From: Lewinellaceae bacterium
Lineage (GTDB): Bacteria; Bacteroidota; Bacteroidia; Chitinophagales; Saprospiraceae
Assembly (NCBI GenBank): GCA_020636355.1
Contig: JACJYB010000005.1
Span: forward strand, 310,001 to 374,000
DNA length: 64,000 nt
Direction: 5' to 3'
Positions 34,156 through 43,659 of this stretch are shown here, one piece after another. A program made the position numbers and the translations under genes. The notes under the pieces were generated by a model. That model ran no database searches. It worked only from the letters and a program-made list of their open reading frames with translations, and was not told where the DNA came from. Within the stretch, counting starts at the first letter, position 1. Each line of letters opens with the position of its first letter.

Positions 34156-35463
34156 TTAGCCTCCGAAGTCGTCAAATGCAATGTTGTCATTCGGAACGCC
34201 AAGCTCATCCAGCGTTTTCAACAGCGCAGCATTCATCAGTGGCGGTCCGCAGAAATAATATTCGATCTCCTCCGGTTCGGGATGCTTGCTTAGGTACTGA
34301 TCCAGCAAGACCTGGTGTATGAACCCGGTAAAACCGTCTCCATCCGGATCATCAACGTTTTGTTTTACCGTCCAATTATCCTCTTCCGTGGCATTGGACA
34401 ACGCGATGTAGAAACGGAAATTAGGAAACTGCTTTTCGATCTCACGGAATTCCTTGACATAAAACAATTCCCGCCGTGAACGCCCTCCGTACCAGTATGA
34501 TACTTTACGGTCGGTTGTCTTTAACGTCTGGAACAGATGGAAGAGGTGCGACCGCAAGGGAGCCATACCGGCACCACCACCAATGTAGACCATTTCTTTT
34601 TTGGTATCCTTGATGAAAAACTCACCATAAGGTCCTGAAATGGTGCATTTATCGCCTGGTTTGAGTGAAAAGACATATGAGGAGCAAACTCCCGGGTTAA
34701 CGCTCATCCAGTTGTTGCTTTTACGATCCCAGGGTGGTGTCGCGATCCGGATATTAAGTTTCACGATGTTACCTTCCGCAGGGTGATTGGCCATTGAATA
34801 AGCCCGGAACTGAGATTCAGGGTTTTTCATTTTAAGATCCCTCAATTTCCATTGAATCCATTCGTCTTCAAATTTGCGCGGATCTTCATGGTATTCCGGA
34901 TGCGCGGTAATATCCATATCCTTAAAGTCCACATCACAAACCGGCACATCGATCTGAATGTATCCTCCAGGTTTGAAATTCAGCACTTCACCTTCCGGCA
35001 GTTTAACAACAAATTCTTTGATGAAGGAAGCCACATTGTAATTGGATATGACCTCACACTCCCATTTTTTGATTCCAAAAACTTCTTCCGGAACACGAAT
35101 TTCGAGGTCTTGACGGACCTTAACCTGACAAGCCAGGCGTTTGTGTTCGGCTACTTCTTTCCGGGATAAGTGGTTCAGTTCTGTCGGAAGAACATCTCCT
35201 CCCCCATTGTCCACATGACATTCACACATGGCACATGTTCCTCCGCCTCCACATGCGGAAGGCAGAAATATGTTTTTATCAGCAAGGGATGATAGCAGTG
35301 AGCTGCCCGGTTGTACTTTGATCGGGTGTTCCTGATCCCCATTGATGACGATGGATACCGCACCCTGAGGAACCAATCTCCTCCGGGCATAAAGTAACAT
35401 CAATGCCAATAACAGGATCAATCCGCTAAAGACCGCAACAGCTAATAACAAATTGGAAACCAT
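34156..35463 (-). CDS. nqrF: Na+-translocating NADH:quinone reductase subunit F
   Basis: A 435-residue entry subunit that oxidises NADH. One N-terminal membrane helix (LLLAVAVFSGLILLLALMLL), a 2Fe-2S ferredoxin domain with CGGGGTCAMC near residue 71 and a later Cys near 112, then an FAD domain (RAYSMAN near 220) and an NADH domain (GGGAGMAPLRSHL near 297). The order is canonical. It is the last gene of the operon; a strong terminator follows. Confidence 0.95.
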   Translation of the reverse strand: MVSNLLLAVAVFSGLILLLALMLLYARRRLVPQGAVSIVINGDQEHPIKVQPGSSLLSSLADKNIFLPSACGGGGTCAMCECHVDNGGGDVLPTELNHLSRKEVAEHKRLACQVKVRQDLEIRVPEEVFGIKKWECEVISNYNVASFIKEFVVKLPEGEVLNFKPGGYIQIDVPVCDVDFKDMDITAHPEYHEDPRKFEDEWIQWKLRDLKMKNPESQFRAYSMANHPAEGNIVKLNIRIATPPWDRKSNNWMSVNPGVCSSYVFSLKPGDKCTISGPYGEFFIKDTKKEMVYIGGGAGMAPLRSHLFHLFQTLKTTDRKVSYWYGGRSRRELFYVKEFREIEKQFPNFRFYIALSNATEEDNWTVKQNVDDPDGDGFTGFIHQVLLDQYLSKHPEPEEIEYYFCGPPLMNAALLKTLDELGVPNDNIAFDDFGG

Positions 35464-35495
35464 GGAATGATCTTTTTGAATCCTAGGATAAAAAA

Positions 35496-36104
35496 TTATT
35501 TACCGGCCAATGCTGCCGGGTCAATTCCCATCAAGCTCATAAAGGCAATTCCCATCAAGCCTGTGAGTATAAAAGCCATGCCCAATCCGCGCAATGGCGC
35601 CGGCACCTGGGAATAACGCATTTTCTCACGAATGGCAGCGATGGCAACGATTGCCAGGAACCATCCAAAACCGCCACCAAGGCCAAATGCCACCGACTGG
35701 GTGAAATTGTATTCCCGGGAAACCATAAACAGGGATCCTCCCAGGATGGCGCAGTTCACCGTGATCAACGGTAAGAATATCCCCAGAGAGGTGTACAACG
35801 CCGGGGAAAATTTTTCTATGACCATTTCGACCAATTGCACCATTGAGGCAATTACCGCGATAAACAGAATAAACCGCAGGAAGGTCAGATCGGTATGGAA
35901 GATGCCATTCTCTCCTAAAAGGTATTCATTAATAAGCCAGTTGATGGGAATGGTTATGCCCAGTACAAAAATGACTGCCAGACCCAAACCAAATGCTGTC
36001 TTAATGGACTTGGAAACCGCCAAATAGGAACACATGCCCAGGAAATAGGCAAGGATCATGTTCTCGATGAAAGCGGACTTGATGAAGATATTTATAAAAT
36101 CCAT
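35496..36104 (-). CDS. nqrE: Na+-translocating NADH:quinone reductase subunit E
   Basis: A 202-residue membrane protein with six hydrophobic segments, matching the NqrE/RnfA family (FIKSAFIENMILAYFLGMC at the start; NCAILGGSLFMV mid-protein with the conserved Cys that helps hold iron between NqrD and NqrE). Length and position in the operon are typical. It forms part of the Na+ channel core with NqrD. Confidence 0.95.
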   Translation of the reverse strand: MDFINIFIKSAFIENMILAYFLGMCSYLAVSKSIKTAFGLGLAVIFVLGITIPINWLINEYLLGENGIFHTDLTFLRFILFIAVIASMVQLVEMVIEKFSPALYTSLGIFLPLITVNCAILGGSLFMVSREYNFTQSVAFGLGGGFGWFLAIVAIAAIREKMRYSQVPAPLRGLGMAFILTGLMGIAFMSLMGIDPAALAGK

Positions 36105-36127
36105 GACTGGAGTTTTAATGCTGTTAA

Positions 36128-36868
36128 TCAGGAAATATCAACCAATTTCTTATTGACTGAACGATGGATCCAGATGATGATCCCAATAATAAAAATGGAA
36201 GCGGATGACAATACCATCAGGTTATTGTTCAGATACCAGGAACCAAACCAGGCTCCCACCCCATGATCCGATGCGGTATTGATCCAGTATTTGGTAATTT
36301 CATTGCTTGGGCCAATGATGTTCATTGCGGCAGGACTTCCTGCGAAGAGTGTGCCTTTACCAAACAATTCCCGGATAATTGCAATGATTACCAGGATGCC
36401 GCCATAGCCCAATCCATTACCAATTCCATCTAAAAAGGACCTCCAGGGTTTATTGGCCATAGCGAAAGCTTCCAGGCGTCCCATCACGATGCAATTGGTG
36501 ATGATCAGTCCAATGAAGACCGAAAGTTGCTTCCAAATCGCATAGTTAAATGCTTTCAGGATCAGCTCCACGACAGTAACGAGTGTTGCAATAATTACCA
36601 GCTGTACGATCATACGCACCTGCTTGGGGATGTAGGTCCTCAGCATGGACGTAAATAAGTTTGAGAACGCCACTACGAGGGTCACAGCAATGGCCATCAC
36701 AATGGATGGATAAACCAATGAGGTGACCGCCAGAGCAGAACAAATACCCAGTACCTGCACGGTAATCGGGTTATTGTCATTCAAGGGGTCAGTGAGAAGC
36801 TTCTTCTCTTTTTTTCCAAAGAAAGGTTCCTTCTCTATTACGGCTTCTTTGACAGTTGCTTCAGCCAT
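36128..36868 (-). CDS. nqrD: Na+-translocating NADH:quinone reductase subunit D
   Basis: A 246-residue NqrD/RnfE-family membrane subunit with six helices. It contains the conserved NCIVMGRLEAFAM segment with its iron-site Cys, and GIGNGLGYGGILV after it. A cytoplasmic N-terminal extension of about 25 residues rich in Lys/Glu precedes the first helix, longer than in Vibrio. It pairs with NqrE. Confidence 0.95.
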   Translation of the reverse strand: MAEATVKEAVIEKEPFFGKKEKKLLTDPLNDNNPITVQVLGICSALAVTSLVYPSIVMAIAVTLVVAFSNLFTSMLRTYIPKQVRMIVQLVIIATLVTVVELILKAFNYAIWKQLSVFIGLIITNCIVMGRLEAFAMANKPWRSFLDGIGNGLGYGGILVIIAIIRELFGKGTLFAGSPAAMNIIGPSNEITKYWINTASDHGVGAWFGSWYLNNNLMVLSSASIFIIGIIIWIHRSVNKKLVDIS

Positions 36869-36883
36869 AGTCTTTGTGTGTTT

Positions 36884-37627
36884 TTAACCTTTTTGTTTGT
36901 TAAAATATGCTTCGTATTCCTTGATACCGCGAAACATCATTTCGGAAACGCCATTACTCGTGATGGTTGCCCCTGAGATCGCATCGATCTGATGGGGAGG
37001 GTCTTTCACTCCTCCTTTCACGACCTGGACAGAAATGTAATTTCCCTGATCGTTGTACAATTCCTTTCCCCGGAACTTAGCACTGAATGCAGGATTATCT
37101 TTGATTTCCGCACCAAGTCCCGGTGTTTCTCCCTTATGGTCGAATGAAGCACCCACGATGGTATTGAAATCATTTTTAACGGCAACATTGCCCCAGATCT
37201 CATCCCAGAGCCCATTCCCCCGGATCGAGAGAATGTAGACTTTCTCCCCTTTGTTATCAAAAACGTAGACGGGATACATCCGTTGGTCTTCCGGTTTTTT
37301 ACGCTCTTTTGCCATGTCGATATCTTCCGGAAGGCCACCTTTATAGCCGGCTGCCAGAATTTGCGATTGTTCGATCTGGTTTCCTTTGGTATCAACAGCT
37401 TCTTCCTGCACCTGGTTGTTAAAGACATCTAAAACTTCCTGGTCGGTCATTTTGCTGACATCTTTATCCAACAGCGTATTTACCGAGGATAAGATAGCCC
37501 GTTTTTCAAAAATCTTTGCAGCCAGGTCAGCACGGTCTTTGGTCCCGAAAAAAAGCAGAGACAAAATCGTGGCCGAAACTATGGTCAGGATCAGGGTAAA
37601 GATTAAGGTATATCTGGTATTATGCAC
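36884..37627 (-). CDS. nqrC: Na+-translocating NADH:quinone reductase subunit C
   Basis: A 247-residue subunit with one N-terminal membrane helix (TLIFTLILTIVSATILSLLFF) and a periplasmic FMN domain. The covalent-FMN motif SGATIT near residue 222 is intact; the flavin is attached to its last Thr by ApbE in known enzymes. The start codon lies 8 bp inside the end of nqrB, indicating translational coupling. Confidence 0.95.
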   Translation of the reverse strand: MHNTRYTLIFTLILTIVSATILSLLFFGTKDRADLAAKIFEKRAILSSVNTLLDKDVSKMTDQEVLDVFNNQVQEEAVDTKGNQIEQSQILAAGYKGGLPEDIDMAKERKKPEDQRMYPVYVFDNKGEKVYILSIRGNGLWDEIWGNVAVKNDFNTIVGASFDHKGETPGLGAEIKDNPAFSAKFRGKELYNDQGNYISVQVVKGGVKDPPHQIDAISGATITSNGVSEMMFRGIKEYEAYFNKQKG

Positions 37628-38867
37628 GTTTCAAGCGTTTTGTGATATTAGACTGAACAACGAGATAATCAATCAGAGGTACAAAGGTATTCAACAACAA
37701 TATGGCCAACATCCAGCCTTCAGGATAGGCAGGGTTCAAAACCCGGATGACCATACCGATACAGCCGATGAGAAAGCCATAGATCCACTTACCCCGTGGT
37801 GTATTGCTTCCCGTCACCGGATCGGTAGCCATAAATGCCATCGCGAAGAAGAAGCTTCCCATATAGAACTGGTAGTACCAGGGCACTTCCATAAAAGGAG
37901 TTGCACCCCATGCATTTAAACCCAAGGCTACCAGTGCTGCCCCAAGGATCATACCGGCCATGATGCGCCAACTGGCAATACCGGTAACAATCAGCATCAA
38001 TGCACCGATCAGGATCAATGGCTTGCTGGTTTCTCCAATAGAGCCCGGGATGACACCCCACCACATTTGTGACGGAGCGTAAACCTCGGTCACTTCGTGC
38101 CATCCGGCATGGGCAGCGATCCCCAGTGGTGTGGCTCCGGTAAAGGCGTCTGTGATATGCGCGGAATCATTAAATGTACTCCACCCAAATGCATTGAATA
38201 ATCCATTGAACAGGTAATCAGCCCAACCGTAATCTACTGCCGCACCAGGTGCGAGTTGGTCAAATCCGGCTACCCAAACCGTATCTCCGGAAATGGTAGT
38301 TGGATACGCAAAGAAGACAAACACACGCGATAACAAGGCAATATTCCAGATATTCATACCTGTCCCTCCGAAAGCTTCCTTGCCAAGAATAACAGCAAAA
38401 ACGATCGAAACCGTCAAAATCCAAAGAGGGATATCCGGAGGCATGATCAAAGGAATCAAAGCGCCAGTTACCAAAAAGCCTTCCTCAATGCCATGGCCTT
38501 TGCGGTTGGCGAAGTAAAATTCTATCCCCAAACCAACTACCATGGAAACGACCCAGATGGGTACAATCTTTATCAAGCCAAAAACCAGTTTCAAATGCAA
38601 AGCCTCGAAATAACCGGTATGTTGACCAATAGCCATAAAATGTTGCTGGCCGATGTTATAGGTACCGAATACAAAGGGCAGCATCAATGCCAGTACGACG
38701 AACGTCATGGTCCTTTTCAGATCCATTGCATCGCGAACATGAACTCCACCTCTGGTCACCGTATTTGGGGTAAACAGGAAGGTGAAAAATCCATCGTATA
38801 CCGTATGCAGAAATGGACTCTTCTTCTTATCCGGTTCTAATTTTTTAGCAAATTCGAGCAATCCCAT
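37620..38867 (-). CDS. nqrB: Na+-translocating NADH:quinone reductase subunit B
   Basis: A 415-residue membrane subunit with about ten helices that holds a covalent FMN and riboflavin. The flavinylation motif DAFTGATPLG is near residue 245. GSNTPRGKWIYGFLIG near the C-terminus is a conserved NqrB/RnfD segment. It overlaps nqrC by 8 bp and follows nqrA with a 35-bp gap. Confidence 0.95.
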   Translation of the reverse strand: MGLLEFAKKLEPDKKKSPFLHTVYDGFFTFLFTPNTVTRGGVHVRDAMDLKRTMTFVVLALMLPFVFGTYNIGQQHFMAIGQHTGYFEALHLKLVFGLIKIVPIWVVSMVVGLGIEFYFANRKGHGIEEGFLVTGALIPLIMPPDIPLWILTVSIVFAVILGKEAFGGTGMNIWNIALLSRVFVFFAYPTTISGDTVWVAGFDQLAPGAAVDYGWADYLFNGLFNAFGWSTFNDSAHITDAFTGATPLGIAAHAGWHEVTEVYAPSQMWWGVIPGSIGETSKPLILIGALMLIVTGIASWRIMAGMILGAALVALGLNAWGATPFMEVPWYYQFYMGSFFFAMAFMATDPVTGSNTPRGKWIYGFLIGCIGMVIRVLNPAYPEGWMLAILLLNTFVPLIDYLVVQSNITKRLKRA

Positions 38868-38902
38868 GCTACGTATATTAATTCTTTTAATTCAATGATG
38901 TG

Positions 38903-40456
38903 TTATCCCTGTTCCCGAATGGCGTCCAGCCCATCCCGCAGGATCTTTTGCAACGGGCTTTTGGAGGTGCATACGTATTCGCACAAAGCCATATCTTCTT
39001 CAGAAAGCTCCAATATTCCCAAACCCTCCATGGTCTCCAGATCTCCGGCCAAAATGGCTTTAATCAAATGTTGGGGATAAATATTCATTGGTAAGACTTT
39101 CTCATATTGTCCGGTCACCACCAGTGCACGCTTCTCGCCATGCGTATTGGTATCCACATTATACGCCTTGTGACCTACCCAGGAATTGAGGTACGTTTTG
39201 GAAAGTGATGGGATGGCTTTACCTGGTACCAACCAGCCAAACGTATCGTAATAATCTCCTTCCGGAATAACGGTAACCTGGTCGTCGTGAATATTCAGGA
39301 ATCCTTCCGGGGACTTTGCCTCACCGGTCAGGACATCTCCAGAAATTATCCGGTGATGTGAGTCTTTTAGGTTTCCCGCCAACAGCTCGCCCAGATTAGC
39401 TCCGGCTACCGTACGTACGTAATGCGGATCCTGAACTTCGGAGCCGGCAATTACGACAATCCGGCTGAGATCCATCCGCTGATCCCGGATTAACTTACCC
39501 AGGGTTATTACCTCCTGTACCCCAAGGGTCCAGACCACATCACCATTTTTAATCGGTGCGATATGATGGATTTGCACGCCCACATTCCCGGCAGGATGCT
39601 CGCCTTTAAACCAGGTCTTTTCCACGTGTTGTGCACCGGTAAATGCCTTACTCGGAGCTTGCTGCCCATTGGCATTGAGACCAAGATAAACTTTACCATC
39701 GGTCAATTTGCCCAAAACATCAAGGCCCATCTGAAAAGCCTCTTCCTGCCCTTCGACCACCAGGTTAAGGTCCGGTGCCAAAGGTGCTGTATCAAAGGTA
39801 GAAATGAAGATATTTTTAGGAGTAACTTCCGGATCTGCAATCACGTCGAATGGCCGTTGATTAATCAGGGGCCAGAATCCGGATGCTTTTAAATGGCTGA
39901 CTAACGATGTACGATCGGCTTTCTGCAAGTCCAAAGCAGGCAATGCGCGGTATTTTTGATCCTTATCCGCCAGTATGACAATTTCCGCAATTGAACGTTT
40001 TTCGCCACGGTTAATGGCAATGACTTCGCCACTGACCGGAGCTACGTATTTGATGGATTCATCGTTTTTGTCGTGAAATAGCGGATCTCCGGCCTTTACT
40101 TCGTCGCCTTCGTTCACCTCCATCTTAGGAATCGGAGAGATCCCGCGGAAATTGGGCGGTATCACGGCAAATCTGCTGGCAGTTGCCTCAACCACCTTGG
40201 CATTGGCTGCTCCCTGGACATTCAGGTTAAACCCTTTCTGCAGTCCTACAAATTTACCTCCTCCCACATAGGATGGAGCCTTCGACCCTTTCCGGTAAAA
40301 AAGATCTACCAGCAATCCTAACGCGGCCAAAACGACTACGATGAGGACGATCCAAAATGAATTTGAACTGGAAGAAGCGGTGGACGATTGGGCTTGTATC
40401 GTGAGAAAACCGGATATGATAAATATCCCTGATAGTGCTGTTTTTCGCATTCCCAT
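38903..40456 (-). CDS. nqrA: Na+-translocating NADH:quinone reductase subunit A with unusual N-terminal signal/membrane extension
   Basis: A 517-residue subunit. From about residue 70 it matches NqrA (FVGLQKGFNLNVQGAAN; HDKNDESIKYVAPVSGEV; GWLVPGKAIPS), the quinone-interacting cytoplasmic subunit, whose usual length is about 450. The extra 70 residues hold a signal-peptide-like start (KTALSGIFIISGFLTIQAQ), a Ser-rich linker and a clear membrane helix (FWIVLIVVVLAALGLLVDLF) followed by RK. If real, this would anchor NqrA to the membrane while leaving the body in the cytoplasm. It is the first gene of the operon, preceded by an exact TAnnTTTG box, and no alternative start lies close to the standard N-terminus. 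Confidence 0.92.
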   Translation of the reverse strand: MGMRKTALSGIFIISGFLTIQAQSSTASSSSNSFWIVLIVVVLAALGLLVDLFYRKGSKAPSYVGGGKFVGLQKGFNLNVQGAANAKVVEATASRFAVIPPNFRGISPIPKMEVNEGDEVKAGDPLFHDKNDESIKYVAPVSGEVIAINRGEKRSIAEIVILADKDQKYRALPALDLQKADRTSLVSHLKASGFWPLINQRPFDVIADPEVTPKNIFISTFDTAPLAPDLNLVVEGQEEAFQMGLDVLGKLTDGKVYLGLNANGQQAPSKAFTGAQHVEKTWFKGEHPAGNVGVQIHHIAPIKNGDVVWTLGVQEVITLGKLIRDQRMDLSRIVVIAGSEVQDPHYVRTVAGANLGELLAGNLKDSHHRIISGDVLTGEAKSPEGFLNIHDDQVTVIPEGDYYDTFGWLVPGKAIPSLSKTYLNSWVGHKAYNVDTNTHGEKRALVVTGQYEKVLPMNIYPQHLIKAILAGDLETMEGLGILELSEEDMALCEYVCTSKSPLQKILRDGLDAIREQG

Positions 40457-40511
40457 GGTTAAGAATTATTGCCTTGGAAGCTAGTCGTCAAATCGTTTTT
40501 CAAAAACTCCG

Positions 40512-40519
40512 CAAATATA
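40512..40519 (-). promoter_or_regulatory. -7 promoter element of the nqr operon
   Basis: The reverse strand reads TATATTTG, an exact TAnnTTTG match, 55 bp before the nqrA start codon and within the 137-bp gap after pnuC. No good -33 TTG is visible. The implied leader is about 50 nt. Confidence 0.6.
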
Positions 40520-40593
40520 GAAAGCTTTTATATTAATATCACAGAACCTATATCCCTTCAAAAAAGAAGTTGCTATTTAGACCAAATCTAAAC

Positions 40594-41223
40594 TTATTGG
40601 TCTTTGGCTGTGGAATATTTGATTTGAATCATCCATTGCTTTTTCCAGGCGATCCAGCCAAATATCGCGACAAAGGTGTAAATCAAATACAAAAGTGCGT
40701 AAAGATATGCACCTCTGGACCAGGTAATTCCGATATAAACCACATCGATGACCATCCAATACCACCAGTTTTCCAGTTTTCTTTTTACGGTAAGCCACGT
40801 CGCGACGATCGCCGCGATGGTCGTAAATGCATCTGCATAAGTGGCTGCTGCCGGCGTATAAGCATCAAAGAAATAACCAAAAAACAAACTTCCGGGTACA
40901 ATCAGGGCAAGAATTTTCAGGTGCTCACGCCACGGTATGCGCTCGATCTGTATCCCCTGACCGGTGCTGGAATTGCTCCATTGCAGGATTCCCCAGATCC
41001 CCATGCCTACATAAAAGATCTGTAGGATGGCGTCCAGGTATAGCAGATAATAAAAGAAATCTGCATAAGCCCAGAGCAAACAACTTAAGATTCCCCAATA
41101 CCAGCACGAACGAAGCTGACGGGCTGCCAGCCATACATAGACCACACCAGTAACAAGTGCCACCCATTCATACCAGGCAAATGCAACCCATGCCGCGCGG
41201 ACTTCATTCCAGAAAGCCGCCAT
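40594..41223 (-). CDS. pnuC: PnuC-family vitamin/nucleoside transporter
   Basis: A 209-residue membrane protein with about seven helices and the PnuC signature near the C-terminus (WYWMVIDVVYIG near 145, then YALLYLIYTFVAIFGWIAWKKQ). The family moves nicotinamide riboside, or in some branches thiamine or riboflavin precursors, by facilitated diffusion. No TPP or FMN riboswitch is visible upstream, and the gene follows the OmpA gene by 9 bp. A role supplying NAD precursors is the default, but a thiamine role (PnuT-like) cannot be excluded. Confidence 0.82.
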   Translation of the reverse strand: MAAFWNEVRAAWVAFAWYEWVALVTGVVYVWLAARQLRSCWYWGILSCLLWAYADFFYYLLYLDAILQIFYVGMGIWGILQWSNSSTGQGIQIERIPWREHLKILALIVPGSLFFGYFFDAYTPAAATYADAFTTIAAIVATWLTVKRKLENWWYWMVIDVVYIGITWSRGAYLYALLYLIYTFVAIFGWIAWKKQWMIQIKYSTAKDQ

Positions 41224-41232
41224 CGGATTCGG

Positions 41233-43650
41233 TTATTCGGACTCTTTGACGAATGCACGAATTCGCGCCTCAGCTACATTGGGAATGGCATTGGTCACCA
41301 TTTGGATGGTCACTTCGTATTCACCCTGCTTATCGGTACTATCGAAGGTAACTTTGACCTCGCCTGTCTTACCCGGCAAAACGGCTTCTTTTGGCCATTT
41401 CACTTTAAGATCTTTACCCGCCGTAGCTAAGCGAATGACCAAATTGGCATCACCGGAGTTGGTAAACACAAACGTGTGCTCCTTCACCTCACCCTCCTTC
41501 AAAAGTCCAAAATCATGGAACGATTCGTCAAATTTTAATGAGGGTACCAACCAGTGAATGACCGGGTCCTGTGTACCATCTGGTCCACCGTGATTCTGAT
41601 TATTGGGTTGGGAAAGAATTTCCTTTTGAATCTCGATGGTCGTTGGCCCCTCGAGAATTTTGAATTCAGTGCGCCGGTTGAACTGGTGTTCTTCATCCGA
41701 GCATTGCACCCCATTCGTACACCGGTTCAGGATAAAACGTTCACCATAGCCTACTGCTTTGATCCGTTTGGGATCAATACCCCGCTCCACCAACCATCGT
41801 TTGGCCGATTCGGCGCGGCGCTGGGAAAGATCATCATTATATGCATCATTACCCTGCGAGTCTGTGTGCGAACTCAACTCGATGACCATATCCGGGTATC
41901 GGTTCAATAGATCCAGCAGCACGGCGAGATCTTTCTCTGCATCCGGCAGGATCTGATCGTCATCAAATTTGTAATAAATGTTGTTTAGCCGTATTGGCTC
42001 AGTGACCGTAATGGTTTCGGTTTCAGGTTTTACGGGCTTTTGTTTCAGACGAATCGCCCGTTTGATCGTATAATCTTCGACAATGCTGACGGTATTGAAC
42101 TGGATGGTATCCGGAAAATATCCTTCCCGGTCAACGGTTGCCGTATAAGCCTTTTCACCCTCAAGCGGGATGTCAAAAATGTTGTTATCATCTTGCTTAA
42201 GACTTGATGCAGGCTGATCTGCCCGCTCGTCCTCCAGCATTTCAAAGACCTTAACAGTTGCTCCGGTAAGTGCCTGTCCTTTATCGTCAAACACGCCGGC
42301 CAGCAGGTTGATCTTGATGGTTTTTTCGGTGAAGTAGTAAATATCGTCGCAACAAGTCTTGTTCATCACCGATCGTGCGGTCGGGCTGGCACGGTTAGAG
42401 ACTAAAAATCCATTGACTCCGGACCCGTCTACATAAAAACTCAGGTCATCGGCGGCTGAATTAAACCGGTAACCCATATTTTTTGGCTCTGCCCAGGAAC
42501 TTCCGTTCCACTCCGTCGAGAAAATATCAAAGCCCCCCATTCCGGTCCTGCCATCCGACGAAAAATACAATTTACCATCCCGGTAATAAGGAGAAAGGTC
42601 GTCACCTGCTGTATTGATGACATCCCCAAGATTCACCGGAGCGCCATAAGCATCCTCTTTTTGACGGGGCGCGTAATAAAGATCAAATCCTCCTTTTCCT
42701 CCCGGAATGTTTGCTGCGAAGAAAATTACGCTTTCCCCATAGAGCTCGCCTTGCATCGGATGTTTTACCAGGTAATCTCCATTGATACCCTGAACGAATC
42801 TGGCAGGCGTCCACCCCCTACCCCGTTTGGTAGAAACAAATAATTTGCTTTCGGTGAGCGAATCACCGTCATAGGCCATGCGAATGAAATACATGGTGGA
42901 TCCATCCGGGGAAATGAATACATTTCCATTGTGTATTCCTTCTACATTTATATCATCCGGCAGGGCTTTCGGTTTGTCCCATTTACCCTTGTCATCTTTT
43001 GAAGTCTCGTAGATCTTGGCATATAAGTCCGTCTCCTTACCATCTTTTACCAACAGTTTATTGCGTTGGAAGGAAGTGATGTACAAATTGCCCTCGGCAT
43101 CCATGCTGGGTGATGCGTCGGTGTACATGGAGTTTACCGGCCGTCCCAGATTGATCACCAGCATATCCTCGTTTTTGGGTAGATCATCCTGAGCCAGAAT
43201 ACCAGCAACTTCCTTCTGAACCATTGGTCTCAGTGGATTTTGCGGGAAGCTATCCAGGAAATACTTGAACTCCTGAAATGCTTCCTGATATTTTCCATTT
43301 TTCCTCAGGTAGAGTCCGTAATAGTAGCGGGAATCGGGATATTGGTTTTTGCTATCGCGCTTGGAGATTCTTCCCCACCAGGCTTCCGCGAGTTTATAAT
43401 TTCTCAATTGCCCATATATGCCGGCAATCTTAACCGCCAGTTCCTCCGTACGCAATTCTTTGTACGCCTCTTCGTACCACTGAACAGCATTGACGTAATC
43501 ATGCTGTTCCAATTTTTCATCGGCAGCTTCAATCAACAACGGCGGAGTGGTGCCACGGATAGGTTGAGCAACCAGGCCTGTAAACCACACGGTGAAAACG
43601 GCGAGGATGGTAAAGCGAAGCATTATCATCTTGCACATATTGTTATCCAT
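41233..43650 (-). CDS. OmpA-family protein with PD40 propeller and C-terminal DUF1573 domain
   Basis: An 805-residue exported protein (signal peptide ending LVAQ near residue 29). Order: TPR-like helices (residues 35-130), WD40/PD40-type beta-propeller blades (DASPSMDAEGNLYITS, FISPDGSTMYFIRM, YFSSDGRTGMGGFD), a short carboxypeptidase-regulatory-like repeat, an OmpA peptidoglycan-binding domain (SHTDSQGNDAYNDDLSQRRA near 585), then a DUF1573/MSP-like domain from about 695 (FHDFGLLKEGEVKEHTFVF). The first four parts match the PorE-type OmpA proteins of type IX secretion/gliding, which anchor the machinery to peptidoglycan; the DUF1573 tail is an addition. It starts 9 bp after the PorP/SprF-like gene. 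Confidence 0.85.
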   Translation of the reverse strand: MDNNMCKMIMLRFTILAVFTVWFTGLVAQPIRGTTPPLLIEAADEKLEQHDYVNAVQWYEEAYKELRTEELAVKIAGIYGQLRNYKLAEAWWGRISKRDSKNQYPDSRYYYGLYLRKNGKYQEAFQEFKYFLDSFPQNPLRPMVQKEVAGILAQDDLPKNEDMLVINLGRPVNSMYTDASPSMDAEGNLYITSFQRNKLLVKDGKETDLYAKIYETSKDDKGKWDKPKALPDDINVEGIHNGNVFISPDGSTMYFIRMAYDGDSLTESKLFVSTKRGRGWTPARFVQGINGDYLVKHPMQGELYGESVIFFAANIPGGKGGFDLYYAPRQKEDAYGAPVNLGDVINTAGDDLSPYYRDGKLYFSSDGRTGMGGFDIFSTEWNGSSWAEPKNMGYRFNSAADDLSFYVDGSGVNGFLVSNRASPTARSVMNKTCCDDIYYFTEKTIKINLLAGVFDDKGQALTGATVKVFEMLEDERADQPASSLKQDDNNIFDIPLEGEKAYTATVDREGYFPDTIQFNTVSIVEDYTIKRAIRLKQKPVKPETETITVTEPIRLNNIYYKFDDDQILPDAEKDLAVLLDLLNRYPDMVIELSSHTDSQGNDAYNDDLSQRRAESAKRWLVERGIDPKRIKAVGYGERFILNRCTNGVQCSDEEHQFNRRTEFKILEGPTTIEIQKEILSQPNNQNHGGPDGTQDPVIHWLVPSLKFDESFHDFGLLKEGEVKEHTFVFTNSGDANLVIRLATAGKDLKVKWPKEAVLPGKTGEVKVTFDSTDKQGEYEVTIQMVTNAIPNVAEARIRAFVKESE

Positions 43651-43659
43651 ATATCTTCA

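Noticed and set aside
41862..41877. CTGTGTGCGAACTCAA resembles the LacI-type operator
   Set aside because: It lies inside the OmpA gene and encodes the conserved SSHTDS motif, so the likeness is due to the protein sequence.
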